DNA of 64,000 bases from Bog-532 sp963742875 (GTDB lineage Bacteria > Actinomycetota > Actinomycetes > Streptosporangiales > Streptosporangiaceae): NCBI GenBank assembly GCA_963742875.1, contig CAVUNO010000017.1:496001-560000 (forward strand), written 5' to 3'. This document shows, piece after piece, positions 54,372-63,454 of the stretch. Position 1 is the stretch's first letter. Each line of letters begins with the position of its first letter. A model generated the notes under the pieces. It was not told the origin of the DNA. It saw only the letters and a program-made list of their open reading frames with translations, and ran no database searches. Both the position numbers and the translations under genes were made by a program.

Positions 54372-55360
54372 TCAGGCCTGGTTGGGGTTTGGGAGGCGAG
54401 AGCGCGGCCCAGAGTGCGCAGTGCGGCCGGCAGATCGGTGGTGCTGGCTGCGCCGAATCACGAGGCCTGATTGTGCTGGGCCTGTGAGGAAGCAGTCGCG
54501 CAGCCCGGACGTAACGATCCCGTGCCCGGCTGCGGCCTGCAGCACCTCCTTCTCGCAGAGCCCTCCCCGCAGCACGGCGGCGATGTGCAGTCCGGCGTTG
54601 GAGGCACGGGCTGTGAGGTGATCGGCCAGCGACCCGGAGAGTGCCTCGGTGACGATGCGATGGCGCTCGGCGTAGACGCGCCTGCTGCGCCGGATGTGCT
54701 TGTCGAGCAGGCCGTCGTTGATGAAGCTGGCCAGGGCGGTCTGCATCGCTCCACCGCGACACAGTCGCCGGGTTCAAGCAAGACCCGGGCGACCAGGTCG
54801 ATAGCATGCTGGGCGCCGCAGGTGACCACGACTGTGTCTTCTCCGGCCGCCACCGATCGCGACCGGGCCACCCAGCCGGCGATGGCCCGCCGCAGCCTGA
54901 TCCTCCCGGCTGGGTCGCCGTACTCCCGGTGTTCGGCGGCGACTGCGGCGGCGACCCGGCGGCGCCACTCCGCAGCGGGGAATAGCGCCGGGTCCGCGAG
55001 GCCCGGCCGGAGATCGAAACGGCAGCCGTACGGGGGCGGCCGGAAATAAGGCGACCAGCCTGCGAACCGCCGGCCCGGGCGAAGGGCGGCCGCCGCGCTC
55101 GCCCCCTTGAGCGGTGCCGGGGACGCGGATGCCACCACACTGCCGCCGCCGGCGTGTCCCTCCGCGTAGCCCTCGGCCACCAGCCGGCCATACGCAGTCG
55201 TCACCGTGTGCCTGGACACGCCGAGCTCACCTGCCAGCTGGCGGCTGGGAACGAGCAGATCTCCGGGCAGCAGGCGGCCCCTGGTTATGGCCCGGCGGAG
55301 CTGCTCGTAAAGCTGCCCGGCCAGCGGCTTCCCCGATTCCGGGTCAAGGAAGATGTCCAT
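54372..55360 (-). pseudogene. MocR/PdxR-type GntR regulator with internal deletion
   Basis: The N-terminus is a GntR helix-turn-helix (PLAGQLYEQLRRAITRGRLL, LVPSRQLAGELGVSRHTVTT). A partial fold-type-I aminotransferase domain follows (RLRRAIAGWVARSRSVAAGE, VVVTCGAQHAIDLVARVLLE). At about 54765 the frame changes and roughly 100 residues, including the PLP-lysine region, are missing. The final part (SFINDGLLDKHIRRSRRVYA, GLHIAAVL) is readable to 54372 in another frame. MocR proteins use PLP to sense amino compounds. Without the Lys the regulator should not work. Confidence 0.8.
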
Positions 55361-55387
55361 CTAGCGGGTATACCGCCACCTTGGTAA

Positions 55388-55909
55388 TACCTCAACAACC
55401 AGGGCTTCGACTTCCCCGGCGGCGAGTTCGCGCCCGGAACGATCGCCCTGCTCAAACCGGGCGGGGCGGCCCGGCTGGTGGCTGACGGGATCGCCTTCCC
55501 TAACGGCATGGCCGTAACGCCTGACAACTCGACGCTGATCGTTGCCGAGTCCTACGGCCAGAAGCTGACGGCGTTCCAGATCGCCGCCGATGGCAGCCTG
55601 TTGCAGCCGCGAGTGTGGGCCGACCTCGGCGACGGCGTGCCCGACGGCATCTGCCTCGACGCCCAAGGAGCCATCTGGTACGCCGACGTTCCCAACAAGC
55701 AGTGCGTGAGGGTCCGCGAGGGAGGCGGTGTGCTGCAGACGATCCATCTGGACCGCAGCTGCTTCTCGTGCGCACTTGGCGGCACGAACAGGACCACCCT
55801 GTTCATGGTGGCCACCCACTGGCGCGGTACCGAGCGCATGACTGATAAGTCACGAACCGGTCAGCTGCTGACCGCCCGAGCGCCGGCCGCCGGCGTCGGC
55901 TGGCCATGA
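55388..55909 (+). pseudogene. SMP-30/gluconolactonase-like protein, 5'-truncated
   Basis: From 55388 the frame reads NNQGFDFPGGEFAPGTIALL, VADGIAFPNGMAVTPDNSTL and GVPDGICLDAQGAIWYADVP, all part of the SMP-30 beta-propeller. DGICLD and NGMAV are metal-site neighbours in this family. The first third of the protein is missing; the sequence before 55388 is the start of the MocR gene on the other strand, so a deletion joined the two. An in-frame ATG at 55478 could yield a short product. Family enzymes hydrolyse lactones. Confidence 0.75.
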
Positions 55910-56106
55910 GCCGGCTCGCCCCGACGCAGACCAGGGTACAGACCAGGGATGTCACTGGCGCGACGCGCCCGCCCGATCCGCAATCGTGAGGCGGTACCTA
56001 CAATTTACGCTGGCGCGGGAGGCACGACGTTGCCCGGGAACGTCGGGCCGGAGCCGGCCGGTCCGGCCGTCCCTCGTCGTCAGCCCATCCAGGGAGGTGG
56101 AGACGT

Positions 56107-57288
56107 ATGTCCAGCGAAACTGAAATCCGTCCCTTCCGGGTCTTCATGCCCGATGAGGCGATCGCCGACCTTCGGCGGCGGATCGCCGCTACGCGCTGGC
56201 CCACCAAAGAGCTGGTCGCCGACCGGTCGCAGGGCGTGCAGCTGGCGACGGGTCAGGAGCTCGCCCGCTACTGGGCGACCGATTACGACTGGCGTGCGTG
56301 CGAGGCGAGACTGAACGCCCTGCCGCAGTTCAAGACCGAGATCGGCGGGGCGGGCATCCACTTCATCCACGTGAAGTCGCCGCACGCGGATGCGCTGCCG
56401 CTGATCATGACGCACGGCTGGCCCGGCTCGGTCATCGAGCTGCTCGGGGTCGTCGGCCCGCTCACCGACCCGGCTGCGCACGGCGGGCGCGCCGAGGACG
56501 CGTTCGACCTCGTGCTGCCGTCCCTGCCCGGCTACGGTTTCTCCGCCGAGCCGGCCGAGGTCGGCTGGGACCCCGGCCGCGTCGCGCGCGCCTGGGCGGA
56601 GCTGATGCAGCGCCTCGGCTACACCCGCTATGTCGCCCAGGGCGGCGACCAGGGCGCCTCGGTCACCGACGCGATGGGCCGCCAGGCACCCGCAGGGCTG
56701 GCCGGCATCCACATGAACTTGCTCGTGACGGCGCTGGGCGGCGGCGCCATGCCGGCGGAAACCGAGCAGGAACGCGCGGCGCTCGAGCAGACCAAGACAT
56801 TCCGGACGAGCGGCTTCGGCTATTTCCTGGAGCAGGCCACCCGGCCGCAGACGATCGGCTACGCCCTGCTGGATTCACCCGTCGCCCTGGCGGCCTGGAT
56901 GCTCGACCACGACACCGACGCCTACGAGAAGATCTCCCGCGCCTTCGTCGCTGGGCAGCCGTCCGGGGGTCTCACCCGGGACCACATCCTCGACAACATC
57001 ACTGTGTACTGGCTGACCGGCACCGGGGCCTCGGCGGCCCGGTCGTACTGGGAGAGCGGACGAGCCCAAGTTCTTGCGGCCGGCCAGGCTCCTGCGGAGG
57101 TCAAGCTCCCGGTCGGCTTCACCACGTTCCCCGGCGAGATCTTCGCGGCCCCGCGCAGCTGGGTCGAGAAGAGCTACCCCACCCTTAGCTATTTCCACGA
57201 GGCCGCCAGGGGCGGCCACTTCGCCGCCTGGGAAGAGCCCGAGCTGTTCGCGACCGAGATCCGGGCGGCGTTCAGCCCGCTGCGCTAA
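56107..57288 (+). CDS. Epoxide hydrolase
   Basis: The 393-residue protein has the N-terminal EHN domain (IRPFRVFMPDEAIADLRRRI) and an alpha/beta-hydrolase core: oxyanion motif HGWPGSVIELL, nucleophile Asp in GGDQGASVTDAM (about residue 180), and the catalytic His near the end in EAARGGHFAAWEEP. The lid tyrosine region is YWLTGTGASAARSYWE. It opens epoxides to diols through an ester intermediate. The AGGGAGGTGGAG site before the ATG supports the start. Length and order are standard for microsomal-type bacterial enzymes. The gene is intact and stands alone. Confidence 0.93.
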   Translation: MSSETEIRPFRVFMPDEAIADLRRRIAATRWPTKELVADRSQGVQLATGQELARYWATDYDWRACEARLNALPQFKTEIGGAGIHFIHVKSPHADALPLIMTHGWPGSVIELLGVVGPLTDPAAHGGRAEDAFDLVLPSLPGYGFSAEPAEVGWDPGRVARAWAELMQRLGYTRYVAQGGDQGASVTDAMGRQAPAGLAGIHMNLLVTALGGGAMPAETEQERAALEQTKTFRTSGFGYFLEQATRPQTIGYALLDSPVALAAWMLDHDTDAYEKISRAFVAGQPSGGLTRDHILDNITVYWLTGTGASAARSYWESGRAQVLAAGQAPAEVKLPVGFTTFPGEIFAAPRSWVEKSYPTLSYFHEAARGGHFAAWEEPELFATEIRAAFSPLR

Positions 57289-57708
57289 CGACAGCCCGCA
57301 CCTGGGTTTGACGGTGACCACCTGGTGCACAACCACGTGAACGGGAAGCTGCAAGAGATCTGGCTGGGCTCGGATCCCGCGGATGGCCCGCTGGGTATAC
57401 ACCTCTGCGAGGCGGGACGCCCCGGCACCACCTCGCATGGCAGTAACCGGCACGGATCGCATGCAGCATTTCTTTCTGGTCAGGCCGGACCGAGCCCCTC
57501 TTGGAACTGCCGCAGGTCAGCAGGCAGTGCGCAGCGGGCTGGTGGCATAGCGCAGCCCCGGCCAAGGTTCCCTCGACCAGTTGGCGCTCTTCTGGAGGCC
57601 GGTTTCCCAATGCGCCGTCATAGGCTTCCAGGTGATGGCGCACCAGCGTGCTGTCGACGATGGTGACCCACCAACCGCATCACTGATCAGTCCGGAGAAC
57701 GCGCGCGG
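57289..57708. other. Stretch without supported gene
   Basis: A faint SnoaL-like trace (NGKLQEIWLGSDPAD) lies at about 57337-57381 but is too short. Nothing else is recognisable. Confidence 0.4.
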
Positions 57709-57846
57709 CTAGTCCCACGCCAGGCCACGTTCAGCCGCCCAGTTCAGCAGGTTCCTGACGGCCTCGGCAAGCTGGCCGAACGGTCCGACGTGGGTGACCA
57801 CCGCGTACTGGCCGGCGGGCAGCACACCTGCCAGGGTCACCCGGGC
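57709..57846 (-). pseudogene. GyrI-like effector-binding domain fragment
   Basis: The minus-strand frame VTLAGVLPAGQYAVVTHVGP, then LAEAVRNLLNWAAERGLAWD, is the middle of a GyrI-like/AraC effector-binding domain. Both the DNA-binding part and the C-terminal half are missing. It overlaps the promoter region of the acuC-like gene. Confidence 0.55.
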
Positions 57847-57889
57847 TGCAGCCCCGCGACGCGCCCGTGGGACAGAGAGGATGTGGCAG

Positions 57890-59104
57890 ATGACCCCCAC
57901 CTTGCATGTGGCCTGGGACGAGCGGCTGACTGACTATCACTTCGGGCCGGGCCACCCGCTGGCACCGGTGCGGCTGGAGCTGACGATGCGGCTGGCGCAT
58001 GAGTTCGGACTGTGGAATCAGCCCAGTGTGACCGTGGCCGCCCCGGCCCTGGCCACCGACGCAGACCTGGAGCTTGTGCATGAGGCCCGGTATGTCGCGG
58101 CGGTCCGGACGGTCAGCCGCTGGGCCGAGGACCTTGGTGCCCGCGGTCTGGAGGCGACCCAGTTCCGCTACGCGCGGACGTTCGGGCTGGCCACCGGAGA
58201 CAACCCGGTGTTCCCCGGCATGCACGAGGCGTCGGCGGTGGTGGCCGGGGCGACCCTGGCCGCGGCCCGCGCGGTCTGGCCGGGCGTGGCCGAGCATGGG
58301 GCCAGCATCGCGGGCGGGATGCATCACGCTATGGCCCATCACGCCAGCGGGTTTGGCGTCTACAACGACGTGGCGATCGCGATCGCCTGGCTACTGGGGC
58401 AAGGCGCCGAGCGCGTGGCCTACGTCGACATCGACGCGCACCACGGCGACGGGGTGCAGGCCGCGTTCTACGCCGATCCGCGGGTGCTGACGATCAGCCT
58501 GCACGAGCACCCGGCGGCCATGTTCCCGTTCACCGGCCTGCCCGCCGAGACCGGCGGGCCCGGCGCGGAGGGGTCAGCGGTCAATGTCGCGCTGCCCGCC
58601 GGGACCGGCGATGCCGGCTGGCTGCGCGCCTTCCACGCGATCGTCCCGCCGCTGCTGCGGCAGTTCCGGCCGCAGGTGCTGGTCAGCCAGCACGGCTGCG
58701 ACACGCACCGGCTAGATCCGCTGGCCAACCTGGAGCTCAGCATCGACGCGCAGCGCGCCGCCCAAGCCGCGATCCACGCGCTCGCCCACGACCTGGCCGG
58801 CGGACGCTGGCTGCTCACCGGCGGCGGGGGGTATGACCTGGTCCACGTCGTACCGCGGACCTGGACGCATCTGCTCGCCGAGGCCGCAGGCCAGCCGATC
58901 AACCCAGGAACGCAGACCCCCGCCCCGTGGCGTGAGTATGTCGCCCAGCGAACCGGCCTGACCGCACCCGAGTACATGACGGACGGGGCACCTGCGGTGT
59001 TCGAGCCGTTCGAGTCCGGCTATGACCCAGGCCGGCCGATCGACCAGGCGATCATGGCCACCCGCAACGCAATCTTCCCCCTGCACGGGCTGACATCGAT
59101 GTGA
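57890..59104 (+). CDS. acuC: AcuC-type zinc deacetylase (class I HDAC fold)
   Basis: The 404-residue enzyme shows the HDAC active site: HHAMAHHASGFGVYNDVAIA with the catalytic His pair, AYVDIDAHHGDGVQAAFY with the zinc-binding Asp and His, and QHGCDTHRLDPLANL with the second zinc Asp; GGGGYD closes the substrate channel. AcuC proteins deacetylate acetyl-CoA synthetase or other proteins, and some act on acetylpolyamines. An ATG at 57890 was chosen; GAGAGG lies nine bases ahead. The start gives the family N-terminus MTPTLHVAWDERLTDYHFGP. Free-standing, no acuA or acs nearby. Confidence 0.93.
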   Translation: MTPTLHVAWDERLTDYHFGPGHPLAPVRLELTMRLAHEFGLWNQPSVTVAAPALATDADLELVHEARYVAAVRTVSRWAEDLGARGLEATQFRYARTFGLATGDNPVFPGMHEASAVVAGATLAAARAVWPGVAEHGASIAGGMHHAMAHHASGFGVYNDVAIAIAWLLGQGAERVAYVDIDAHHGDGVQAAFYADPRVLTISLHEHPAAMFPFTGLPAETGGPGAEGSAVNVALPAGTGDAGWLRAFHAIVPPLLRQFRPQVLVSQHGCDTHRLDPLANLELSIDAQRAAQAAIHALAHDLAGGRWLLTGGGGYDLVHVVPRTWTHLLAEAAGQPINPGTQTPAPWREYVAQRTGLTAPEYMTDGAPAVFEPFESGYDPGRPIDQAIMATRNAIFPLHGLTSM

Positions 59105-59396
59105 CCGGCCGGGCGGTCACACCAGGCACCGAACCCTCACCCGACACCAGCCATGCTGCCGGTTAGCTCAGTCATCAGATTTGCCGGGCTGCCCAGCGGC
59201 CAGGCGCTGTTGGCGTCAGCGGTGGAACGCGGCGCGCCAGCGGCGCCCGGTGGGCTCGCCGGGCGTGGTGGTGATCTCAATGGCCGCTTCCTCGTCCTCC
59301 AGGGCCCGTTCGCCGGTGTTCACCTGGCTCCGGATGATCCCGGCTCACGGGAACCGTGGATGATTACTCAGGCCGGCCTCGAGTTAGGGAGCGCAC

Positions 59397-60572
59397 GTGG
59401 ATCAGCTCAGCCTCGGAGTGATATCGCAGTCACGGAAGGAGAACGAGCGGCGGCTCCCGATTCATCCGCTGCACATCGAGCGGATTGATGCCGACTTGCG
59501 GGAACGTGTTTATCTCGAGCGCGGTTATGGTGAGCGGTTTGGCGTGCCCGATGAGCAGCTGGCATCGTTTGTGGCCGGGCTTCGCACCCGTGCGGAACTC
59601 CTCTCAGAATGCGATGTCATCCTGCTGCCCAAGCCGCAGCCCCAGGACCTCGCGCAGATGCGGGACGGGCAGGTCCTGTGGGGCTGGCCGCACTGTGTCC
59701 AGGACGAGGAGATCACCCAGCTCAGCATCGAGCGGCGGCTGACCCTGATCGCCTTTGAGGCGATGAACTACTGGGATGCTGACGGCTCGTTCGGCTTGCA
59801 TGTCTTTCACAAGAACAACGAACTGGCCGGTTACTGCTCGGTGCTGCATGCCCTGGAGCTCATCGGGACGACGGGTGAATATGGCCGCCGGCTCCGGGCG
59901 GCCGTCATCAGCTTCGGGGCTACCGGCCGGGGCGCGGTGACGGCCCTCAACGCGCACGGCGTGAACGACGTTGACGTTCTGACCCATCGTGATGTGAACG
60001 CTGTCGCCTCCCCGATCCACTCGGCGCGCATGGTGCACTTCGAGCAGGACACCGGTGACCCCAGCCGCTGCCACGTGCTGCGCGGGACCGGCCGGATACC
60101 GATGGCGGCCTTCCTCGCGGAGCACGACATCGTGGTCAACTGCGTGCTGCAGGACACCGACGCACCGCTGATGTTCGTTCCCACCAGCGACCTGGGCTCG
60201 TTCGCGCGCGGCAGCCTCATCGTGGACGTGTCCTGCGACGAGGGCATGGGCTTCGGCTGGGCGCGCCCCACAAGCTTCGCCGAGCCCATTGTCATGGTCG
60301 GCGATAATGTCTGCTACTACGCGGTAGACCACAGCCCGTCGTACCTGTGGAACTCCGCTACTTGGGAGATAAGCGAAGCCCTGCTCCCGCACCTGCGCCT
60401 GGTGCTCACCGGCCCTCAGGCGTGGGACGCGAACCCGACGATCCGGCGGGCCATCGAAATCCGCGACGGGATCATCCGCAATCCGCGCATCCTGTCTTTC
60501 CAGCACCGGTCACCGGACTATCCGCACCCACCGCGCCTGCAGGAACGCCAGGCAGGCCACGACTGGCCCTGA
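59397..60572 (+). CDS. Alanine-dehydrogenase-like / carboxyethyl-ornithine synthase-like oxidoreductase
   Basis: The 391-residue protein has the AlaDH/transhydrogenase N-terminal domain (GVISQSRKENERRLPIHPLH, then ECDVILLPKPQPQDL) and a Rossmann domain with a modified fingerprint, AVISFGATGRGAVTALNAHG. The SIERRLTLIAFEAMNYW and the HVFHKNNELAGYC blocks match N5-(carboxyethyl)ornithine synthase-type enzymes that reductively couple pyruvate with an amino acid. Substrate is uncertain; saccharopine dehydrogenase-like chemistry is also possible. The GTG at 59397 is the start in frame with homology. The protein is intact. Confidence 0.75.
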   Translation: MDQLSLGVISQSRKENERRLPIHPLHIERIDADLRERVYLERGYGERFGVPDEQLASFVAGLRTRAELLSECDVILLPKPQPQDLAQMRDGQVLWGWPHCVQDEEITQLSIERRLTLIAFEAMNYWDADGSFGLHVFHKNNELAGYCSVLHALELIGTTGEYGRRLRAAVISFGATGRGAVTALNAHGVNDVDVLTHRDVNAVASPIHSARMVHFEQDTGDPSRCHVLRGTGRIPMAAFLAEHDIVVNCVLQDTDAPLMFVPTSDLGSFARGSLIVDVSCDEGMGFGWARPTSFAEPIVMVGDNVCYYAVDHSPSYLWNSATWEISEALLPHLRLVLTGPQAWDANPTIRRAIEIRDGIIRNPRILSFQHRSPDYPHPPRLQERQAGHDWP

Positions 60573-60834
60573 CATTGATCCTCGCCACATCCGGGTAGCC
60601 GTACCCGAACACCTGACCGGCGGTAGCACGTCTTCTACACGATCGACGAAGAACAGCGGGCAGTCCAGATCGATCACGTCGCCCGTCTCCCGGCTGCTGC
60701 GGCGGGCGGTGCGCGCGGCCCTTGTGGCAGGTACGGTCGGTTATGCCGTCGGCGGGAGGCTCATCCGTCCCGGTGGATCAGTGCTGGTGTAGTCAGCGCG
60801 GTTGCCGGGAGCCTCCGGTGGATGGGGGTGTGAG

Positions 60835-61713
60835 ATGGCAGCCAGGCCGGCGTGGATGGCGGGCTGGACGGCCCAGCACGTGCGGCACGCCGCCGGAGTG
60901 CTCAAGCAGGGCGCGAATCCGGCCGCGCGAGTGTATGAGAGCATCGGGCCGGACTTCTTCCTGGCGGTGGCGCCGGGCTGGCTGAATCTGGGGCTGTGGG
61001 AGGGGCCGGGTTCGGAGGGTGAGGCCGAACAGGCCTGCCGCCGGCTGGTCGCGACGCTCGCCTCAGCCCTGCCCACCGGCGGGGTGATCCTGGATGTGGG
61101 GAATGGGCTAGGCACCCAGGACCGCCTGATCGCCGAGACGTCCCGGCCGCGCCGGCTGGTGGCGGTGAACATCACCGAGTGGCAGCTGACGGCGGGCCGG
61201 GACCGGCTCAGGGATGCCGCGGCCGCGCCGGTGGCGGGCGACGCCGCCCGGCTGCCCATCGCCGGCCAGACCGTGGACGGGATCATCAGCGTGGAGGCAG
61301 CCTTCCACTTCCGCTCCCGGAAGGCGTTCTTCGCCGAGTGTTACCGGGTGCTGCGGCCCGGCGGTGTGCTGAGTATCTCCGACATCTCGGCTCAGCGATG
61401 GCCGGTCACTCCCGCCGAGCTGCTGGCCGGCCTGACGCAGCTGCGGGTGTTCGGCCTGCGGCGCACCATGGCCATCACGGCGGGGCAGATCGCCGCGGAG
61501 GCGCGCGCGGCGGGCCTGGCCGAGGTGCAGGTCCGGCGATGCGGCGACCGCGTCATCGCCCCCGCAGTGCGGCTCACGGCAGAGCGGCTCAAGAACACCA
61601 CAGCCGCGCCCGCCGGGCAGCACGCCGCCGCTCGCCTGCTGCTGTGGCAGGTCAACCTCCTCTGGCAACGCCGGATCATCGATTATCTGCTGCTCCGCGC
61701 GATCCGCCCGTAA
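60835..61713 (+). CDS. SAM-dependent methyltransferase, UbiE/EryG-like
   Basis: This 292-residue class I methyltransferase has motif I as GGVILDVGNGLGTQDRLIAE; the usual DxGxGxG is altered to DVGNGLG. An acidic loop reads RLVAVNITEWQL, followed by VAGDAARLPIAGQTVDGIIS and the post-motif FRSRKAFFAECYRVLRPGGV. This order matches C-/O-methyltransferases of sterol, quinone and macrolide pathways. N-terminal GPDFFLAVAPGWLNLGLWEG is typical of this subgroup. The ATG at 60835 lies after GGGGGTGTGAG. The gene may be lone; the 3' end is followed by the tandem-repeat region. Confidence 0.88.
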   Translation: MAARPAWMAGWTAQHVRHAAGVLKQGANPAARVYESIGPDFFLAVAPGWLNLGLWEGPGSEGEAEQACRRLVATLASALPTGGVILDVGNGLGTQDRLIAETSRPRRLVAVNITEWQLTAGRDRLRDAAAAPVAGDAARLPIAGQTVDGIISVEAAFHFRSRKAFFAECYRVLRPGGVLSISDISAQRWPVTPAELLAGLTQLRVFGLRRTMAITAGQIAAEARAAGLAEVQVRRCGDRVIAPAVRLTAERLKNTTAAPAGQHAAARLLLWQVNLLWQRRIIDYLLLRAIRP

Positions 61714-61808
61714 CCAGCCCGGCGAGCTCGTTGAGCATGCGGGCGGCGGTCACGTCGATGGAGGGCATGGCTTCGCAGCCCAGCACGACCGCCCGCGAGG
61801 CCTCCCGT

Positions 61809-61911
61809 GCGCCGGAATGCTGCGCCGGAATGCTGCGCCGGAATGCTGCGCCGGAATGCTGCGCCGGAATGCTGCGCCGGAATGCTGCGCCGGAATGCTG
61901 CGCCGGAATGC
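61809..61911. repeat. Tandem repeat, eight copies of a 13-base unit
   Basis: CCGGAATGCTGCG recurs at 61812, 61825, 61838, 61851, 61864, 61877, 61890 and 61903 with exact spacing; the last is partial. It lies in the intergenic region about 130 bases upstream of the SpoIIE phosphatase gene. Confidence 0.95.
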
Positions 61912-61968
61912 GACTATCACAAAATACGCTGACAGAGTACGCTGACCCACAACCATTGGTATCGCGGG

Positions 61969-62016
61969 TTTGACGGGTATTGCCCTGATGCTCGATTTGA
62001 CGGGTATTGCCCTGAT
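61969..62016 (+). promoter_or_regulatory. Two 21-base direct repeats before the SpoIIE gene
   Basis: The segment TTGACGGGTATTGCCCTGAT occurs at 61970 and 61997, 27 bases apart, and each contains a TTGAC box. A shorter pair, TACGCTGAC, lies at about 61925 and 61938. This looks like a duplicated operator or promoter for the gene starting at 62041. Confidence 0.55.
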
Positions 62017-62040
62017 ACGACGTGGCCATCGGGGAGGGGA

Positions 62041-63252
62041 ATGCCCGGGGAGGTGAACAGGACCGACCTGGCTATGCAGGAAGCAGGCAAGACGGCGACC
62101 TCCATGGCCGTGCATCCGTTCGCTGCTGACCAGTTCGGTGAAGGGTCTCCGGCCGCAGCCGATCCCGCTCCCTCCGCCGCGCATCGCGGCTGGCGCGTTA
62201 GCGGGCAGCGTCGGCTCCGTGCGTGGCTCAGCCGCCGGGGTGAGGAAGCCCCCCCGGCCCGGCTAGCTCTGCCCGAGGGAGCGGTCATAGAGCCGCGGAT
62301 TGAGCTGCCTGCCGACGATCCGCTGGCCGACTACCTGATGCACGTGGCGCGGGCTGTCGATGTCCGTGAGCTCGGCTTCGAGTCGCCAGCGGTGAAGGCG
62401 CTCAAGAACGCCGGCGTTGTGCTGATCGTCCCGTTGATCTCGGCCGGCACCCCGATCGGGATGCTCAGTTTGGGGCCACGGCGGTCGGAGCGGGACTATT
62501 CGACGGATGATCGCCGCTTGCTGAACTCGCTGGCCAAGTACGCAGCGCCTGCGATCCGCGTCGGCCAACTGGTTCGCGAACAGCAGGCTGAGGCCCTGCG
62601 GCGGGAGCGGGTCGATCAGCAGCTGAAGGTGGCCCGGATCATTCAGCATCAGTTCCTGCCCACGGAGCAACCGGAGCTGCCTGGCTGGCAGGTCACCGCC
62701 TTCTACCGGCCGGCTCTGATGGTGGGCGGAGACATTTACGATTTCATTCCGCTATCCGGTGGGCGGGTCATGGTGGTGATCGGCGATGTCACCGACAAGG
62801 GCGTCCCCGCGGCGCTGGTAATGGCCAGCACGCATGCACTGCTGCGGGCCGCGGCGCCCCGGCTGGTCAGCCCGGCGGCCGTCCTGGAAAACGTCAACGA
62901 CCTGCTGTACCAGGACACTCCGGCGCATATGTTCGTCACCTGCCTGGCCCTCGTCCTCGACGCCAGCGGCCAGGTCACGTTCGCCAATGCCGGGCACGAC
63001 GTGCCCTACGTACGCACCGCCGGCGGCGTGGCCGAACTGCGCGCCAAAGGCATGCCGCTCGGGCTCATGCCCGGCATGACCTACGAGGAAAAGAACTTCA
63101 TTTTCCGGCCCGGCGACTGTGCTCTGCTGCACAGCGATGGGCTGTCCGAGGCCCACGCCGCCGATCGTGAGATGTTCGGAACGCATCGCGCTGGCCCAGG
63201 ATGCCGCCCGGCAGGGCGCCCGGCGGCTTGTGCTCAATTTCAGCGGTCTTGA
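62041..63252 (+). CDS. SpoIIE-type PP2C phosphatase, C-terminus altered
   Basis: The 403-residue frame has a degenerate GAF-like part (about 90-180: LIVPLISAGTPIGMLSLGPR) and a PP2C SpoIIE domain (about 200-390): QHQFLPTEQPELPGWQVTAF, metal site VGGDIYDFIPLSGGRVMVVI, GDVTDKGVPAALVMA, NAGHDVPYVRT and LLHSDGLSEAHAADREMFG. These enzymes dephosphorylate STAS anti-anti-sigma factors. The last 25 residues (THRAGPGC...) are out of frame with the family and lie over the beginning of the STAS gene, so a deletion near 63175 fused the two and removed the phosphatase end. The catalytic core is nearly complete. Confidence 0.8.
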   Translation: MPGEVNRTDLAMQEAGKTATSMAVHPFAADQFGEGSPAAADPAPSAAHRGWRVSGQRRLRAWLSRRGEEAPPARLALPEGAVIEPRIELPADDPLADYLMHVARAVDVRELGFESPAVKALKNAGVVLIVPLISAGTPIGMLSLGPRRSERDYSTDDRRLLNSLAKYAAPAIRVGQLVREQQAEALRRERVDQQLKVARIIQHQFLPTEQPELPGWQVTAFYRPALMVGGDIYDFIPLSGGRVMVVIGDVTDKGVPAALVMASTHALLRAAAPRLVSPAAVLENVNDLLYQDTPAHMFVTCLALVLDASGQVTFANAGHDVPYVRTAGGVAELRAKGMPLGLMPGMTYEEKNFIFRPGDCALLHSDGLSEAHAADREMFGTHRAGPGCRPAGRPAACAQFQRS

Positions 63253-63454
63253 GTACATGAACAGCGGGGGCATCGGCATGCTCGTGACCCTGCTGGTCCG
63301 CGCCAACCGGCAAAATCAGCAGCTTGCTGCGTTCGGCCTGAGCCACCACTACCGGGAGATCTTCGAACTGACCAGGCTGGACGAGGCGATCACGATCTAC
63401 GACAACGAGCAGTCGGCGCTCGCCGGCACAGCGAGGCAAGGGGGGTCGTCTTGA
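63180..63454 (+). pseudogene. STAS anti-sigma-factor antagonist, 5'-truncated
   Basis: The frame LVLNFSGLEYMNSGGIGMLV, then LLVRANRQNQQLAAFGLSHH and YREIFELTRLDEAITIYDNE, is a STAS domain with the phosphorylatable Ser in YMNSGG. Its first strand and start are missing and replaced by phosphatase sequence. An in-frame start at 63119 lies inside the phosphatase gene. It should be the target of the upstream SpoIIE phosphatase. Its stop overlaps the TTG of the following gene. Confidence 0.75.

Noticed and set aside
57337..57381. SnoaL-like fragment (NGKLQEIWLGSDPAD)
   Set aside because: Only 15 residues; chance similarity cannot be excluded.
59153..59488. 111-codon plus-strand frame before the AlaDH-like gene
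   Set aside because: No recognised motif and it overlaps the start of the well-supported gene at 59397 in another frame.
61809..61911. CRISPR array
   Set aside because: The units are 13 bases with no spacers, so it is a simple tandem repeat.
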